A stretch of DNA of 64,000 bases from Nymphaea colorata (Eukaryota; Streptophyta; Magnoliopsida; Nymphaeales; Nymphaeaceae). Under the pieces are notes generated by a model. It was not told where the DNA came from, ran no database searches, and saw nothing but the letters and a program-made list of their open reading frames with translations. Shown piece after piece: positions 24,131 to 36,164 of the stretch; the stretch's first letter is position 1, and every line of letters starts with the position of its first letter. Location of the stretch: the NCBI RefSeq assembly GCF_008831285.2, contig NC_045139.1, positions 15,854,354 to 15,918,353 of the forward strand, written 5' to 3'. The translations under genes and the position numbers were made by a program.

Positions 24131-27100
24131 ATGGCGTCCATCAATGGCGGGTGGAGCCTGTCCACTTCGTCACTCCGCCCAAAAATCCGCGTGCCTCGTC
24201 TTAATCCGAGATTTGCGTGCAAGTGTGCTGTTAGAGGTAACCTCCCTTCTCATCTTCAGCTTTCTGCCTTTTTGCCGTTTTAGCATCCCACTTTATAACT
24301 TCTACGTCTGGTGCCGACTTGCTATGCGTTCCCTTTTCTTCTTTCTGTCGAGGGAGAAGAGAAGTGGTTCTCTTTAATGTTGATTTTCTAAAGGCAATTT
24401 CAAGTTCGACCGGCTGAGTATGTGCTGGAAAAAGAAAATTTTGGTGTTCACGGCAATGGGTACTTTAATCTAAATACGAAAGCGGAGGGGTTGAATGCCT
24501 CCGGTTGTTGGTGTTAGTTGCAAGTCAACGATCATGGTGTTAGTTGCAATTCAACGATCACTTCGGGGGTCGATCATGCGTTTTCCTTTTTTCGTTTCTG
24601 GGAGATCCAAATTTCTGCAGGAAATACACTGGCGAGCATGGCTGCTGCTTAGATAAATTTTTTCACAAAATTAAGACTTCTTTCTTAGCCTAAAGCATGT
24701 CAAGCACATTTAGATAGCCGAAGCTTTGTGAGGTTGCCTTTCCCTTCTTGCTTGGAAAAGTAAAATTGTAATAGACACTCTCTTCCCCTTTTAACGTGGT
24801 TTTTAGTTATTGAAAATGTGGGTCGTCCTATATCACTAATTGGATTCTTATACTCTTCGAATAGTAGATTGTACACTGCTTCCACAAGTTGGCCATCTAG
24901 CTGAAATGTTCCTTACAATTTGTCCTTAATTAAAGAAAGATGTTAACCGTTGTAAAGAAAAGTCCTTTTCTATGTATTGCTTTCTTGTTTAGAAAGCACG
25001 CATATGCTCTTCCGTACTTAGGATTCTTTTCCATTTTCTTGGTAATTTGTTCTCTTCGCTTTATTGATGTTCTTGCGCTTTTCTAGAGTCCATCATGGAA
25101 CCTGAAGTTGCCCGCACCACAGAACCGCTACTACTTCATGCTGTGCGTGGTGGAAAAGTTGAAAGACCCCCTGTTTGGTTAATGAGGCAAGCAGGGAGGT
25201 ACATGAAGGCAGGTTTAAGGTTGCTTTGGTTTTTCTTAATTGCTTATACGTGTACGGTGATGTATTTGTTCATCTAATCTTTTTTTTTTCTTATCCACAT
25301 TGATAGTTCCAAAATGAGGGCTACAGCACATTTAGCTTACTTATGCTAAAGGAAGCACTTCACGTATCTAGTGTAGCTCCATTAGCAAACACGATACTCT
25401 TTCACACTTTTATTTGAATACATCCAGTTCTTGGAATCTGGATGTAACTTATTTAGATATTTAATATATTTGACACATCTCTTTTGCTGTTTCCGAAGCT
25501 TGATCTTGGCAAAAGAGAAAATAAAAAACTGTGGCTTGCCACTGAGAAGAGCTGCGGCAGTTTATAGCACAAAAAATTAGCCATATTTGGTTTAGTACCT
25601 TGGTGTCTTGTTGCGATTATCCTTCAAGTACAGTGATATAAATAAATATGCCAAACTTATCCAAGGTTTATTTTTAGTTTCTGGTTACAAGAATCACGAG
25701 TTTGTCCTGATAATTATCTTGGACTGTTGACAAAAAATACCGTAAGGCACAAATATTCACATGGAAAAAGACTGAGATTTGTGAAAATATCTTCTATTTA
25801 ATAAATGTTTATCTTTTGAAAATTGACCATTTTCAATTGATATTTCTGCTTCTTCAGAGTTATCAGAAGATATGTGAAAAGTATCCTTCATTTCGAGAAA
25901 GATCAGAAAATGTAGATCTTGTTGTTGAGATCTCTTTACAGCCATGGAACGTCTTTAAACCAGATGGGGTAAGATATTACTTTAACTGTATTCTTCATGC
26001 ATTGCTTGTACTGTTCTAACCTGATACCTGATACATGAGAAAATTGGTTGGAAAACCAAATATTCGCTTACAAACTAATACCATGATACTGATGTATGAC
26101 TATTAGGGTTTTTTTTTGGATAAAAATTTAAGTTCTGTTTTTTTATGCAATTCATTCGGGAAAGCTGAGGCACATGTGTGTAATGCAAATTATAATGTCT
26201 GGCCTTAATAATCCTGACATACAATTCTTGGGCTTTACCATCTGGGTTTTCCATATATCCTTCACCAGAGACCTTGAGACAATAGTTTCTAAGGCTGTTA
26301 GGATTTGCAGTGCCACACCTTGATGGTATAGTTGTTGGAGCACAAGCACTTTAAATGTTAGATATTCAACTTGGATGAGGGTTGGTAACTTGATTATCCC
26401 GCGATATCACTTGCAGCCGTGGAGTATATCCTCTAACAAAGTACAATATGGTGAATCTTTTCTGATGAAATAAATAACTACTGTGGATGAAAACTATTCA
26501 AATTTCAGAAGTTTTTAAGTTTGAACTATGCAGTTCATTTTTAAATTTAGTTGTCTATGGATGTTTAGCAGATGTTATTAGGATTGATAGGCAATGTGGA
26601 ACACTTTTGGCAATTTTCTTTGTGAAGTTGTTAATCCATATTTTCTTTCAGCTGCATTCTAACGTTAAGTAATCCTTTTCCCCTGAAATGGCGTTTACAA
26701 GTCATGAAATGCAACAGAAGATGCAGTCAATGTCAAGGAACTCACATTAGTTTTTTTCTCCTCTACCTGTTGAGTCACAGTTAAAATATTTGGCCACCAG
26801 CAAGTTGTGACCTAGTCCATGTAGCCCAATGACATTTGCGCAACCAGCTATGGAGAACATCTGGGAAAACCCCACCCTTGGGCTGCTGTAGGATTTTTCT
26901 ATGTCTCTATGTACTTCTAGTTTATAATTTATGGTTGCTGATGTCATATATACTGTTGACAATTGACATATTCCTGAACTAGAGTAGTATAATGTTTTTG
27001 GGTATATGTTACATATCAGTTAAATTATAACATTTGTTCCCTTTGATATATTATTTTTTGGTTTATAATTTCATGCTTTATTAACAGGTGATCTTGTTTT

Positions 27101-29600
27101 CCGATATTCTCACACCCCTCCCTGGGATGAATATTCCTTTTGACATTGTAAAAGGAAAGGGTCCAATCATAGACCCTCAAGTAAGAACAGCTGCTGATGT
27201 TGAGAATGTGGTAGAATTTTGCCCTGAGGAAGCAGTTCCATATGTTGGAGAGGCATTGAGAATCCTGAGATCAGAGGTTTGGTTTCTTTATTTTCCCATT
27301 TTTTGTTCTTTGTTTAATCACCATCTTCATTGGTTGTTTGGTTAGTTCTGCTTCATTTTTATTTTCACATTCATAAAGAAAGCAAATTTTACCCATCATG
27401 CCTCTGTCTGTGGCTGTGAAAAATTGAATCTTTCTCCTTCTCAGCTCTTTCTTAAGCAACTGAAGAGGTCTAATTCATTACTCATGTTTCCTTTTAGCTT
27501 GTTCTTGATTCTTAATGGTAATGTATTTTGTGACTGATGAGTATTTCTCGATACCAGTTTGCAAACTTGCAATTGTACAAATCCTTGCGTCTTCCATGAT
27601 TTGGGTTAAAAATAAAAGAAAGGATCTTTTTTATCATGTTAAGACACTAATTCTGTTAGCTATAGAAAAGATATACACCGAGGACTGTTAATGCTAGGAC
27701 AGAGATATTATCAGGTATGTAACATAGTATATAAAATTTAAAGTTCTGCTTATCTGACCTACCTATCCCTTTTTTGGGCATAGTTATGGGTTTCCTTTGC
27801 AATCAGTGAGTTTGTTCCTCTATGGCGTTCCTTATGGCCGCAAATAAACTTATGCGAACATATGGCAATTAAGAATTATTTAAGGATTAGTAAGTTTTCC
27901 AGAATCTGTATTCTCTATATGGCCAACTGTATGATTGAAGTTATTAATTTCACAAATTTTGGATGGATACTCACTTATTACCTGATACGTTGAGCTTTTG
28001 AGTGCCTTAAGATATGTTATTTGTCAATATTTTACTGTGCATCTCAAATCTGTTTAACTTGTCCATGGCGGCTTTCTGCCTACCTTTGCCAAATTTTTAA
28101 ATAACATATTGCATTTTTGGTTGATCAAGAAAAAATTTTCATTTCTTCAGGTGAAAAATGAGGCTGCTGTGCTGGGCTTTGTTGGTGCTCCATTCACACT
28201 GGCATCATATGTTGTTGAAGGTGGCTCTTCAAAGCATTTCTCAAAGATAAAGCGCCTAGCCTTTTCTGAACCAAAGGTATATTTATCATCTAAATCTTGA
28301 CAAAAAGAATTTCCTAGTAAATTCCAGTGAATGCTGTAGTGGCCTGTTTTGCTAGACGAGCTTTCTTATGCTTACTTGTTTTATACTTTTCTTTTTTTAT
28401 ATCACAAGTTCTGCTTCTCCAGTTCAGCTATCTTTTCTTGAAAATGTTTTACTTCCTGTTTCGTATAGAGAATCCTTTATTCTCTGGGTTGATCGAGTAT
28501 ATGGGTTCAAGTCCTTCTGTAGAGTACGGTTCTTTCTTTCCACAGCATCTCTTGGTTATGTCTTGTATGATTATTGCTTAGTTGCTGAGAATCTGTGAAC
28601 TTTTATGTGATATTTCAAATACATTTCTCTGGCTCCTGAAAGGCCAGAGACAGCATGCTTTATTTCTTTTCTATTGTTAATGACCACCTGACTACCTCTC
28701 ATCTTCTTTTTGTTATTACCTAATTTATTATAAAAGTGTCCTTTACTTGTTATGTCCAGAAAGCATCCTTTTTCCTTTCATTGGACTAGATCTGGCAAAA
28801 GCACTCGCGATTTTATCAGTTATACAGAAACACTAAACAGTAAACTTGTTTGCAGCACAAGTTCAGAACCTTGCTCTCTTTCTATGAAAGGCTGCTGGAA
28901 CCACCATGTATTTTAGGAACAGCCTGTTTGTACTTCATTTTGGCTAGAAGAGGGAAAATGTTTATATGATTGACTAGAGGGTTAATATGCTGTACTTATA
29001 CCCTGGAAAGCTTGTGCTTTTAGTGCTTAGCGCCAGGGATTCCTTACTGAATGACCCTGTGCTTCACCATTTCTTACTTTCTAGGTTCTGCATGCGTTGC
29101 TGAAGAAATTTGCAAGCTCAATGGCCAAATACGTCCAATACCAGGCTGATCATGGTGCTGAGGCTGTACAGATCTTTGATTCTTGGGCAACGGAGCTTAG
29201 TCCTGCAGACTTTGAGGAATTTAGTTTGCCTTACCTGAAGCAGATAGTGGACACAGTAAAAGAAACACATCCAAGCCTGCCATTGATTCTTTATGCAAGT
29301 GGTTCTGGAGGACTGCTTGAGAGGCTTCCTTTGACTGGTGTCGATGTTGTTAGTTTGGATTGGACAGTTGATATGGCAGAAGGCCGTAGAAGGTTAGGAT
29401 CCGACATAGCTGTGCAGGGCAATGTAGATCCTGGCGTCCTTTTTGGATCAAAGGAGTTCATCACGAAACGCATCCTTGACACTGTCGCAAAGGCAGGCAG
29501 CAGTAAACACATTTTGAATCTGGGCCATGGTATCGTGGTTGGCACACCTGAAGAAAACGTCGCACACTTTTTTGAAGTAGCCAAGTCTATCAGATACTGA
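24131..29600 (+). CDS. HEME2: Uroporphyrinogen decarboxylase, plastid
   Basis: Six coding exons: 24131-24236, 25087-25208, 25858-25968, 27088-27276, 28151-28276, 29085-29600; the phases close to 389 residues. The enzyme converts uroporphyrinogen III to coproporphyrinogen III, the branch toward heme and chlorophyll, in the plastid stroma. Exon 1 encodes a Ser/Arg-rich acid-poor transit peptide (about 1-35). Family marks: the substrate-binding loop LMRQAGRYM (67-75), Asp119 in [16 protein letters not shown] (exon 5), DSWATELSP, and the C-terminal LGHGI with His near 366. Length and order match plant HEME enzymes throughout. Intron 2 (25209-25857) must use a GC donor (AAG/GCAGGT): it restores the conserved RYMKSYQ, while the nearby GT shifts the frame. 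A (CT)n run (24095-24118) lies in the leader just before the ATG. Named HEME2 rather than HEME1 from recalled similarity; the paralogue choice is less certain than the function. Confidence 0.96.
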
Positions 29601-30012
29601 AATTTTCGGCTAGCATTGATGCTCTGTGAGCCTTCTTAATTCTCATTTTGTAGTAGCAGTAAGCCTTTCAATCTTGCTTCGTTTCCCTGTTCATATGATC
29701 ATCCATTCAAGCGTTTTTGGTAGGACCGGAAGAAGGAAAAATCCAACATCTAGATCTGCAATTTTTGTTCTTTTTGCCCACGTCCAGTTTCGTGTAATTG
29801 ATCTAATCATCGAGCTTGCTTCTACGTTGTTGCTATGCATTTTTATTTTTGTGTGTGTGCCCTTCTTTCTCATGGTAATTTTGGATTTGCCTTCTTTATG
29901 ATGAATGCGCCACACGATTATCTGCTACTGTACCCATCCCCCAAAAGAAAGGCAGCCCAATTCGTATTGAAAAGTGTATGCCTCATTTTTCTGGACACCG
30001 GTATGGTTAATC

Positions 30013-30028
30013 AATCTTCGCTATAATT
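30013..30028. repeat. Left target site duplication of the SINE
   Basis: AATCTTCGCTATAATT, identical to 30284-30299 on the other side of the SINE. A 16-bp perfect pair spaced by exactly one small element is the expected mark of LINE-assisted retroposition. Confidence 0.85.
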
Positions 30029-30283
30029 CCGGCTCAAGGGCATAGCATAGCTGGTCGAGCTAGGGGCCTGTATTAAGGCAGGTCTTTAGTTCGATTCTCG
30101 TGGGCGCTATGTTCCTGTGTCTTAAGGCGGTAGGGCGTGACATCCAAGCTGAAGGGTTCACCGTTGCTATCGCTGACACCGACGCAGCTCAGGACTCCGG
30201 AGGTAGGAGAAATCGGGGGCGGGGGGGGGGGGGGCCTTCGGGCCTTTTTCAGGCGGTCGGATTAATACCTCTTGTTCACCCAA
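30029..30283 (+). mobile_element. tRNA-derived SINE, 255 bp, with 16-bp target site duplication
   Basis: The insert is flanked by perfect 16-bp direct repeats, AATCTTCGCTATAATT, at 30013-30028 and 30284-30299. Its 5' part carries an RNA polymerase III internal promoter: A box TAGCATAGCTG (30043-30053, exact fit to TRGYNNARNNG) and B box GTTCGATTC (30089-30097, exact fit to GWTCRANNC), 46 bp start to start. The body contains a G-rich tract (30215-30234), a GGCC-TTCG-GGCC hairpin (30233-30244) and a T5 run. The 3' end reads ctcttgttcaccc, with no poly-A tail. It does not fold as a genuine tRNA. Family membership is unknown to me; a copy on the minus strand (50760-51033) and a fragment at 48330-48430 look related. 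Confidence 0.85.
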
Positions 30284-30299
30284 AATCTTCGCTATAATT
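30284..30299. repeat. Right target site duplication of the SINE
   Basis: Second copy of AATCTTCGCTATAATT, directly following the SINE 3' end. The absence of mismatches suggests a young insertion. Confidence 0.85.
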
Positions 30300-30619
30300 T
30301 CACCGACCAACCCCCAGCAACCTGACCTTCGACCAGTATATGTGGGTTTTAAAAAATCAAAGGTAGTTCATTAATACATTTAGGTCGTCAAAATTTAGCC
30401 AACAATACAAAATATTAACATTTCGCAAGGTATCCATGCACAAAGTGAATAGATGTTGAACGTGAAAATAGGAGCACAACTATGGACAGACATAAAGAAT
30501 AGCGAACTAACAGGACATGAGTCCTGCCACCTTTCATAATTTTTCCTATTTGTTGTGGAGTGACGTTCATATTGCTCTTCAAATTGGTCCTTGTCCATTA
30601 TTTCTTTCTTAATGAAGGC

Positions 30620-30665
<46 letters not shown>

Positions 30666-32141
30666 CGATTCTCTCTCTCTCTCTCTCTTTTTTTTTGGGC
30701 ATGTTTTTTCTTTTGCATGTTTTTTTTACATAGTGGCATCTTATCCCTCAATTTTGTTAATGAATTCCCATATGATCGGCGTATTGCAACTTAAATGAAA
30801 AGCTTGTGCCAAGTTATTGGAAGGTTGAGCCCACTCATCAGATATCTCATATCTGTTTAATGTCAGCTTGCTGCTAATTCAAGGACTGAGTTCTAAGAAA
30901 GCAGGTTTTTTAATATCGGGTTTTGATCCTTAAAGAGGTTGTGCAATGGACCGGATGGATGCTGATAGGTAGACAAACAGTCTCTGTTTCAAATTTCTGT
31001 AACATCAACTCTTTGTGGTAGAAAAGTAGGATAGCAATAAACGCTACAATGAATTGTTATCTGCTTTCCCAGGGAACAAGATTTTCCAGTAACCGTTGTG
31101 AAAACTTTTTAAGTACCAGTCGGCCAAAAAAGGTTTTGGCGTAGTGGGCATGTTTGCTTGGGTATCTTTTCAAAATTTCAATCGAAAATCGTTGGAGAGA
31201 GTCTCCCCACCTTTATCAAAACCATCAAAAGAATGTACATACAAAAAAGAGCGAGAAAAAAGAGAAACCATATGATGCAACTCAGCATAAACCTGCTGGT
31301 TCAAAAAGTAGAAAAATTATTCTAACAAAGCTGCTTATAGAGAAACTGCTTGCAGGAAATAGGAACAGCCCCATTCCAAGAAAAACTGTCGATCAGCCAA
31401 TTTCATAGGTCATATCTTCATTGATCCCTGCATGAGAACAATCTTCTTCCAGATTCAAGAGGAAGCTTTTGCTCAATAAGCACAATATTATCAATATGAA
31501 GCTCTCTACTCAACCAGTCAAGAAGCTTGCTTGGGTATCTTTTCAAAATTCAAAGCGTAATCGAAAAGAGGAGCAAAGCACTTCCATGCGACACCAGTTT
31601 TCTAAAAGCAAGAAATTGAATAGATTTGGCGCGGCTGCCGTTTCAATAAATCCGTTACCCATCGGCAGAAAATGGCCTCATGTACATATTTTTTTAAAAC
31701 AATTAAATTATAAAAAAGAAAAATGAAAGATAACATTCACCTAATATTTAATCGGTATGAACCGAGTCTTAGACACTGTGCCCTTGAAATACCAAATGCT
31801 TCATTTAGATTGTCAACAAAACTTGTCCGCTCTAACTATGATTTCACTTTACACATTGACAGAAGGAAAATGTTTTCATAATTTAAAAAAAAAAGTCTTT
31901 TGTCGTCATTTTATTTTATTTATATCTTATCAAAAACTTGTCTTGAAGCAGTACTTTTGTCATTAACCATTAACCATACGGGGCAGTGACGCCTTCACCT
32001 TTTGTTGTGTATTTATTGGGATATTTTTAATGGGGTGTGGAGTCCACTCCCTCCCCATTGGACCACTCTAGTGGCAGGCATCCTTCACTCGCACTTTGAT
32101 GATGTCCGCAGTGATGGTGGAATAAGGTCGGCGAGCTTCAC

Positions 32142-32142
32142 T

Positions 32143-32198
<56 letters not shown>
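32142..32198. repeat. Compound (TC)n(TA)n microsatellite
   Basis: A pure TC run passes directly into a pure TA run of similar length. The same architecture recurs at 62139-62203. Confidence 0.95.
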
Positions 32199-32199
<1 letters not shown>

Positions 32200-34421
32200 C
32201 ATCATGAAAATGGATTACTAAATCAAAAGCCCAATCGATACGATTTAATGCTAAAGTTTTACAACATTGGTATCTCTCTCTCTCTATCTGCAAAATGATG
32301 TTTACATATGAAAAAAAATCACTCTAAGAAAATGAGGAACAAACGTATCCAACAAAGAAAGTATGAGCCTAAAAAAAATTGGTCCAGAGCATGTTCGTCA
32401 GTAAAATAGGTGATGGTGTGTTCTGGAGCGGAGAAAAGAATTCTTGAGCAGTGACCGTACCGCTATTGGTTAATATATGGTTTTTAAATTTCTTGCCAAG
32501 TAAGTTAATTTTGTATGCAGATATGACCTAACTCAGCAGTTTATATATGATTTTTAAATTTATCGCCAAGTAAGTTTATTTTGTACTTGGAGATGATTTA
32601 AAAGTCGTTTGATAGAGTGTCTTATGAATTTATCCTATTCATAAAATAATAGTTTTACTGTTACTAAAATCTGCTTCAATTTTTGGGGCACATTCACATT
32701 CACGTGACACTTACAAAAAAACCCATTAGATTTTACAAATTTGTGCTTATGGGGTCGTTCAGTAGTAAAGACATTTTGAAAGATTTATAAGATATTCGAA
32801 CTATTGTTTTATGAACTTATCTCTATCTTTAGATTCACGGACACTGAAAAAGTGTTTCTACTGCTAAACTACCACTTAGAAAACATAACCTAAATTTTTT
32901 AGCACGTCGTTCAGATTTAATGTATGATATTTCACAATACATTCCAGTGTTTTTTTGGGCACTAAGAAAGCAAGTATTTACAGCATTTTTGAGCAATAAA
33001 AAAGTAAGTGACTGAAGCACAACTGTTACTAAATATATGATGCCGCAAATATATAGCAAGTCCAATTGCACGGAGGGTCTTTATGTAGTCACTTACTAAT
33101 TCAACACTTTTAAGGTTTGAATGTACTTTTTTAGTCATAAAAATTTGATCACTTATGCCTCTTATAACATGAAAAGTTTAGTAGTTCTTTTTTTTTCAAA
33201 CTTTTAATAGAAAGCAAATTCATCACGCTAAATTAATAATCGTAAACATGTCAACATGTTTATATTTTTGAACGCATTTTTTTAATAAAAAATTAAGTGG
33301 TCTAAATTTAGTCCAAAACTTTAAGTAATCTGGAATACACCTGTCCCTTTATAATATAGACATGTCTCACCATTATTGTTTTGGATGTGGCCCCAAAAGA
33401 AATACTTGGCAGCCAAGCTTTCAAAGGCCAACCGTTTTTGACTTTTAAAAGTGTAGCAAAGGGGCCTGAAATTCTAAAACCTTGTGAACTTAAGGATGTT
33501 AATATATTTGATATGAAAAAAAAAGTTAATATTCATTTAAGATTTGGATATATATATAAATATGAGACCAGATTCGGCATATTAGATTCAGTTTTAAAAT
33601 ATCATACATTTAATGCCCTTATGTTTTAAAACTCGGCCAGATTTAGTTCAAAACTCGGATTCTGATTCAAATATACATAAAATCATATTCAAATCAGATT
33701 AAGATCGTAAAATCAGATATGACTTTCCTACTTTTCATTCTTATTAGAATGAGAATTCAAATTTGAGTATATGAATATCAAAAAAGCAGATACAACAATT
33801 AAGAGTGCATTGATGCAGAGGGACCAATCGTGGGCAGAAACGCTTTACATTTCCATCTCATTAGTGGCAGCCCAACTACCCATTAATTACGTGTTCCTAT
33901 ATAACGGAAAAAGCGACGGCATGTTTGTGTGGTTACAAATGAAGATAAGGGTTGGAAGGGATGACCGGACGTCGCCGGCCGTCGAGCCCGGAAAAGTAAA
34001 AAAGAAAAGCGAGAATTCACGTTTTCTCCGCTCAAGAGATGCTTAAGTAAATAAGCATCGTTTCCTGTTTCCACCTTATCAACTAATTTTCAAACCTAAT
34101 TAAAGTTTTTATACTTATGGTGAAATTTGGAGAAGGTTATATGTTAAGGTTAAGAGGGGAGAGAGTGGCTTTCCCTCTTAGGGGCCAGCCCTATTGACCA
34201 TAATGACGGGGACCGACGCCAGTTGATAGTGGCGAAGCGAAAAAAAATTAGTTGGAGGGGCACTTGTTTCACAATAATTATATTTTTGAAGGATAAAAGA
34301 TAGATATTTAAAGATACCTAAGAAATTTCAAGAGACTGGCATCGACAACTGCCCACACTAACCACTGCCAGCCGAGTTAGTGTGGGCAGTGGCCCACACC
34401 AGCTCATCAAAAATCTCGTTA

Positions 34422-34675
34422 CATTGTTTCAAGTTCAAATTTGCCACGACTAGCAGTCTACGTACTAAACTTGTGTCGGCAATGCAATGCAAGTACCTCT
34501 CAACTAAAAAATCCTGGCTCTACCATTAAGGAGAGTCTTGCTCTCTCCTCGCAATCTAATAAAAAAATCTCATTCAAATTTGCCATGATTCAAAAATCAC
34601 ATTCTGTTTCCATACTAAACTTGTGTCGGCAACACATGTACCTCTTAACTAAAAAATCCTGGCTCCACCATTGAT
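34422..34675. repeat. Imperfect tandem duplication, period about 150 bp
   Basis: 'actaaacttgtgtcggcaa' occurs at 34464 and 34614, each preceded by a 'caaatttgcca' phrase and followed by 'ctaaaaaatcctggctc(t/c)accatt'. Together with the 'tagtggcgaagc' phrase near 34228, this looks like nested or duplicated ends of the dispersed CAGTGGCGGAG-type element family. Confidence 0.65.
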
Positions 34676-36164
34676 GTTGTATCGCATACTCACTGTTTTT
34701 AGATAACAACCAATTTTTTTTTTTTTTTGAATTTATGGTTATGAATATATCCGACAATTCGATGGCAGATCCACTTCTATAACTGACATGGCATATTTGG
34801 AAGGCCTTTTCATGTTCTGTTACTTTTTTATTTTTTTAGAGAGAGAATATACCATAGTAATACCATCGACAATAATTGGGAATAAATTGAAGTTGGTGTT
34901 CATCAATTTATTAAAAAAAAGGCACCGAACAAAATTTAGTACCCCAGAAGAATCGAGTACGCCGTTCATCTCTGCCCTCATTTAAAAAGTTTTGTTTCCT
35001 GTGACTTTCTACCATTTCAATAAAGATTTAACAAATTCATCCTCCAATTATGATGAAATAACAAAAACATGATCAAACTTTGATTGTTGTCATATAACCT
35101 CTCGGTGTAGCAGAAATAAGCAAACGGTTAAATATAAAAATTCAAATTTAAATGCGACTCTTTTTGTCATATTTAGGAAAAAAAAAATTGAATACTTCTT
35201 TTGTGAGGAAGTCCCTTTCACGCAACGTGACTCGAAATGGGCACCTGGCCTCGGGCGGGTCCACGCGGGAGTGCGGGACCCACAGAGAAACGTAAAGAGA
35301 CCATATCACCTTGGCGTGTGATATTTCTTTTTTCAGGCGTGACGTGGCGGGGTTCGATTGGTGGCTGGGAGGAGAAGAAAAGCCGTTTGGACAGACTAAC
35401 CGGTTGGACCGTCGGTTGGAGGAGGCGTTAGCCGCGTCCTGACCGTCTGTTGGCCGGCGAGAAAACCGGACCGGACCCACTTTTAACCAAACGACGAACC
35501 ATAAGCTGGTCGGGAGTGTTGGATTTTATATCAGATTGGATTTGAAATCCTTTTATTTTGAATAAGTTCTTTTTTTTTTTCTTTTTCTTGAAGGCCATTT
35601 GTTTTCTAATTTGTGCCAAAAAAAAAAAAGAAGAAAGAAAAGTATGCAAAACTTCGGGAGCGTTTAATAGCCTTTCATTTTAGATCCAGAGTTGACTTGA
35701 AATCTGTTTTATGTAAGATTTATAGATTTGATTTCACCACTGTGTAGAAATGAAGATTTGACTTACACTATATGACTAAAACCTCATATTACAAAGTCTG
35801 ACGTCAAATTGATCACAAACTTGAATCCACCTCAAATCTCGGGTCCGTTCTTCCCATGTTTTGGGACTAATGAATGTCCAAATTTTGCATCGAGATTTTT
35901 TCATGGTTTTGTTGATTTTTTCAGGCCGGTTAGAATCAAGTATAAAGGCCGAACGGGAGATAAATTTAGTTTCTTGTTCGGTCTTGAGAATTTTGGATCT
36001 GGATGCGGATATCGTTTCGAAGAGTCCGTAGGAACTGATCCAGGATCCCCGCGGTATCTCGAAGGTATCGACGGAGGGGGCAAAAGGGAGAGTGTCCAGC
36101 GAGTCAGCGGCTGCCCTGCCCCTTGAATTGCTCCCAATACGAAAGGAAACGGCAGCTGTGTCGT

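Noticed and set aside
30043-30110. Possible genuine tRNA gene
   Set aside because: A and B boxes are present but no acceptor stem or anticodon arm can be paired, and the unit is embedded in a 255-bp insert with target duplications; called a SINE.
30395-30794. Opposing frames rich in Arg-Glu or Leu-Ser
   Set aside because: Translations of a (CT)n/(GA)n microsatellite.
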